Assembly (NCBI GenBank): GCA_963970005.1
Contig: CAXAMN010020890.1
Span: 890,757 to 954,756 of the forward strand
Length of the DNA: 64,000 nt
Direction of reading: 5' to 3'
Source: Durusdinium trenchii
Taxonomy: Eukaryota; Sar; Dinophyceae; Suessiales; Symbiodiniaceae
The position numbers and the translations under genes were made by a program. The notes below the pieces were generated by a model. The model had not been told where the DNA came from. It made no database searches and saw only the letters and a program-made list of their open reading frames with translations. Below, in pieces: positions 62,214-64,000 of the stretch. The first letter of the stretch is position 1. Every line of letters begins with the position of its first letter.

Positions 62214-63759
62214 TCAGTCGAAGATGCTTTCAGCGATGTCTTTCAACAACGCAAGCCACAGCTTTCTCCTGCGAGGCTCTGCATTGAAGCCATTATTGAT
62301 CGCTGTGAGGTGGCGATCCACTGCCCGACCCCAGTTCACAGAACTCTTCTTTGCGTACCTAGCGTTTGAGTGAGCATCAACAGAGTGGCACTCAGGCATA
62401 GCCCACCTGATTCTGTAGAAGGGTTCTTGATTTTGTAGAAGACCGTGATTCCAAGGACTGCACCCCCCTGAATTTTATAGAGATTGTGGTAGGGCAAACC
62501 TAAAGCCCACTGATTCTGTAGAGAGCTTAATTTCTTGGACAGGCCCAACAAATATCTTTTGAGATCAGCTGAGATGCTCTGCCCTGAAGTATTTAAAAGC
62601 ACCATTCAAGAACGAGCTCCAAGGCTGTCCAAAGCACTTGCCAGCCTTGAATTTGCACAAGTCATCCGCATTCCAGATCCTTGCATCAGGGAACACCTCG
62701 TCATCTTTCTTCCGCAGCTTCTCGACCACTTGCTTGATGAGGATCTCACCCTGCGGTGTCCTCCTGAAGTTCTGTGGAATGGGTTGCGCCTGCGCTGGAA
62801 CATCTGCAGCAGCAGCGCCTTTCTTGGGTTTCTTGATGAACACCTTTTTTGCTTTTCCATGATGCGCTTTCTTTGCCGGCTTCTTCTTTCTCTTTCGGCC
62901 ATTCCCAGGCAGCACCATGCCCGACAGGACATTGGAAGCACAGCCGGATTCCTCCTCCAAAGAGGGCCACCACGCGGCAATGAAACGCATCTCTTTGGTC
63001 AGTTCCTGGGCGCGAATGAAACAACATGACATAAAGGATATATGAATTAAAAACATCATAACTATTTGAAGAATATAATATATTATAATATAAAAATCTG
63101 CGCAAGAAAAGGTCTGATCTTGTCTGAATGGACTTCGAGGTGCATTGGACTTCTCACTCAGCTGTACAGTGATTCCATCTGCAGTCTCTTCATAGCCATC
63201 ATCCTTGGCAACTTCAAGGATTGCCACAATGGTCTGGGGGCGAAGGACAACGGCATCAGAGCGAGCATTGCAAGTCCAACCTCTCTCGCCCTCCGTCATG
63301 GTCACAACACGGATGCCCATGGCGTGGTTGATAGAAATGGCAGTGGTGGCTAGCTTTGGCTTTTTCGTCCCATGCCACACAGAGGTCACAAGGGCAACAC
63401 ACCCGGTCACTTCTTGGCGTTGGTTCCAGCTCTTGGGCATAACGGCCAGCACAATATGGCCCATCCTCGTTCATACGGCTAGATGTCTAAAAAGCTTTAC
63501 ATACAAAAGAAATCAAAAGAAAGGGCCTATAGGCCGAACAGTTTAACCAAAAAGGAACGCCTCTAGCCTGAGCATGCCTGAGCGTCTCAATTGAGTCTGG
63601 CAGCTGAACCTCGACTTCATGGCTTTTGGCCGCTTGCTCTGCAATCTCTCTCCACTTTGCCAATCGCGAAGACCGCTGTCGATGAGCAGTTGTATCCTCT
63701 TCTTCAGCGAGCTCTTTCAGCTTGGCATTATTCCACCTTGATATCAGCACGATGCTTCT
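62214..63759 (-). CDS. multi-exon gene for an uncharacterised basic protein (right-end gene)
   Basis: I read four minus-strand exons: about 63759-63578, 63465 to about 63112, 63005-62584 and 62358-62214, ending in TGA at 62214. Exon 1 is charged and helical (starting RSIVLISRWNNAK). Exon 2 carries a mixed alpha/beta-like segment (GIRVVTMTEGERGW, then TIVAILEVAKDDGYEE). Exon 3 has an Arg/Lys-rich linker (GRKRKKKPAKK), an Ala/Pro stretch and a helical block (EILIKQVVEKLRKKDDEV). Exon 4 ends ALLKDIAESIFD. Codons favour G/C third bases. The 63005 acceptor is CCAG|G, and the AT-rich sequence between exons 2 and 3 reads as intron although it stays open. A phase-compatible join of exons 1 and 2 uses CAG|GC and GAG|G. 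The 5' part probably lies outside the window. No family recognised; a nuclear or nucleic-acid-binding role is only a guess from the basic linker. Exact junctions, especially exon 3 to 4, are uncertain. Confidence 0.7.
62402..62523 (-). repeat. four copies of a CTCTATAAAATCAG-type motif in the last intron
   Basis: On minus: CTCTACAGAATCAGTGGGC (62523-62505), CTCTATAAAATTCAGGGGGG (62482-62463), and CTACAAAATCAAGAA and CTACAGAATCAGGTGGG (62440-62402). All lie between the last two exons of the right-end gene. Confidence 0.8.
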
Positions 63760-63812
63760 CTACAAAATGAGGGCGCACAGGTTTATTAACTCAAACCCAT
63801 AATTTTATAGAG
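63758..63812. repeat. inverted pair of the CTCTATAAAAT motif at an intron end
   Basis: CTCTACAAAATGAGGG at 63758 faces the complement of CTCTATAAAATTATGGG at 63812, a 55-bp foldback. The TTTTGTAG acceptor of exon 1 of the right-end gene lies inside one arm. Confidence 0.75.
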
Positions 63813-63914
63813 AATTTGGTGACTAACACGGGGGATGCAAAATGAAGCAAGATGCAGAAAGAACACTATTTCAATTGTTTGTGGAAGACTGGGATGAAAG
63901 TTCCTGTCAGCTTC

Positions 63915-63953
63915 CAGGGGCATTAAAAAATATAATCCCCTGATTTTATAGAG
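63915..63953 (-). repeat. further CTCTATAAAATCAGGGG copy with a CAGGGG/CCCCTG stem
   Basis: On minus, CTCTATAAAATCAGGGG is followed by an AT-rich loop and CCCCTG. A similar copy in plus orientation lies at 61764-61783. Confidence 0.7.
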
Positions 63954-64000
63954 GAAAGATGCAGAAAGAACTTTATCAGTTCATTACTTATTAGGGTTGG

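Overview
The window looks like nuclear DNA of a eukaryote with sparse, intron-rich genes, and a dinoflagellate (Symbiodiniaceae-like) is the best guess. Base composition is near 50% GC and there are no bacterial-style operons, ribosome-binding sites or rRNA. Reading frames occur as short islands ending at GT, GC or possibly GA donors with AG|G-type acceptors. Minisatellites, foldback elements and microsatellites are plentiful. The assignment is inferred from style; I recognised no species-specific gene and give no gene symbols.

Reading-frame evidence is weak for most entries. A random 64-kb sequence of this composition should contain about 50 stop-free runs of 100 codons or more, close to what is seen, and many islands are open on both strands. 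I ranked candidates by length above chance, G/C-ending codons, membrane or charge pattern and fitting splice signals. Only two loci rate highly: a multi-exon minus-strand gene at the right end (62214-63759) and a minus-strand exon for a membrane protein (46965-47526). Next come a minus-strand exon series at 55.5-57.8 kb, a minus-strand series at 47.8-49.5 kb, a plus-strand exon chain at 45.4-46.1 kb and a minus-strand single-pass membrane protein at 14.1-14.5 kb. Other CDS entries are candidate exons, and alternatives on the other strand are stated.

Layout. 0-9 kb: mostly non-coding with a few candidate exons and a CTAGCGC-rich segment between 17-bp direct repeats (4.7-5.1 kb). 9.6-12.4 kb: candidate exons and a Gln-rich, tail-anchored reading frame. 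12.7-13.8 kb: a roughly 28-bp minisatellite with a 10-N gap. 14-32.7 kb: scattered candidate exons, two foldback elements, a tandem array at 29.1 kb and the 87-bp hairpin at 22.6 kb. 32.9-36.0 kb: a mosaic A-X-A-B-Y-B duplication bordered by CA microsatellites, containing a 100-N gap in poly-G. 36.4-60.2 kb: the densest candidate-exon zone. 60.5-61.6 kb: a degenerate TTAG/CTAG field ending in a tRNA-Arg-like remnant. 61.8-64 kb: the right-end gene, whose introns carry a repeated CTCTATAAAATCAGGGG motif that forms inverted pairs.

I see no pathway or operon logic linking these genes. The most unusual features are the right-end introns with their repeated terminal motif, a three-copy TA-flanked foldback family, the microsatellite-bounded duplication and the tRNA remnant beside the TTAG field.
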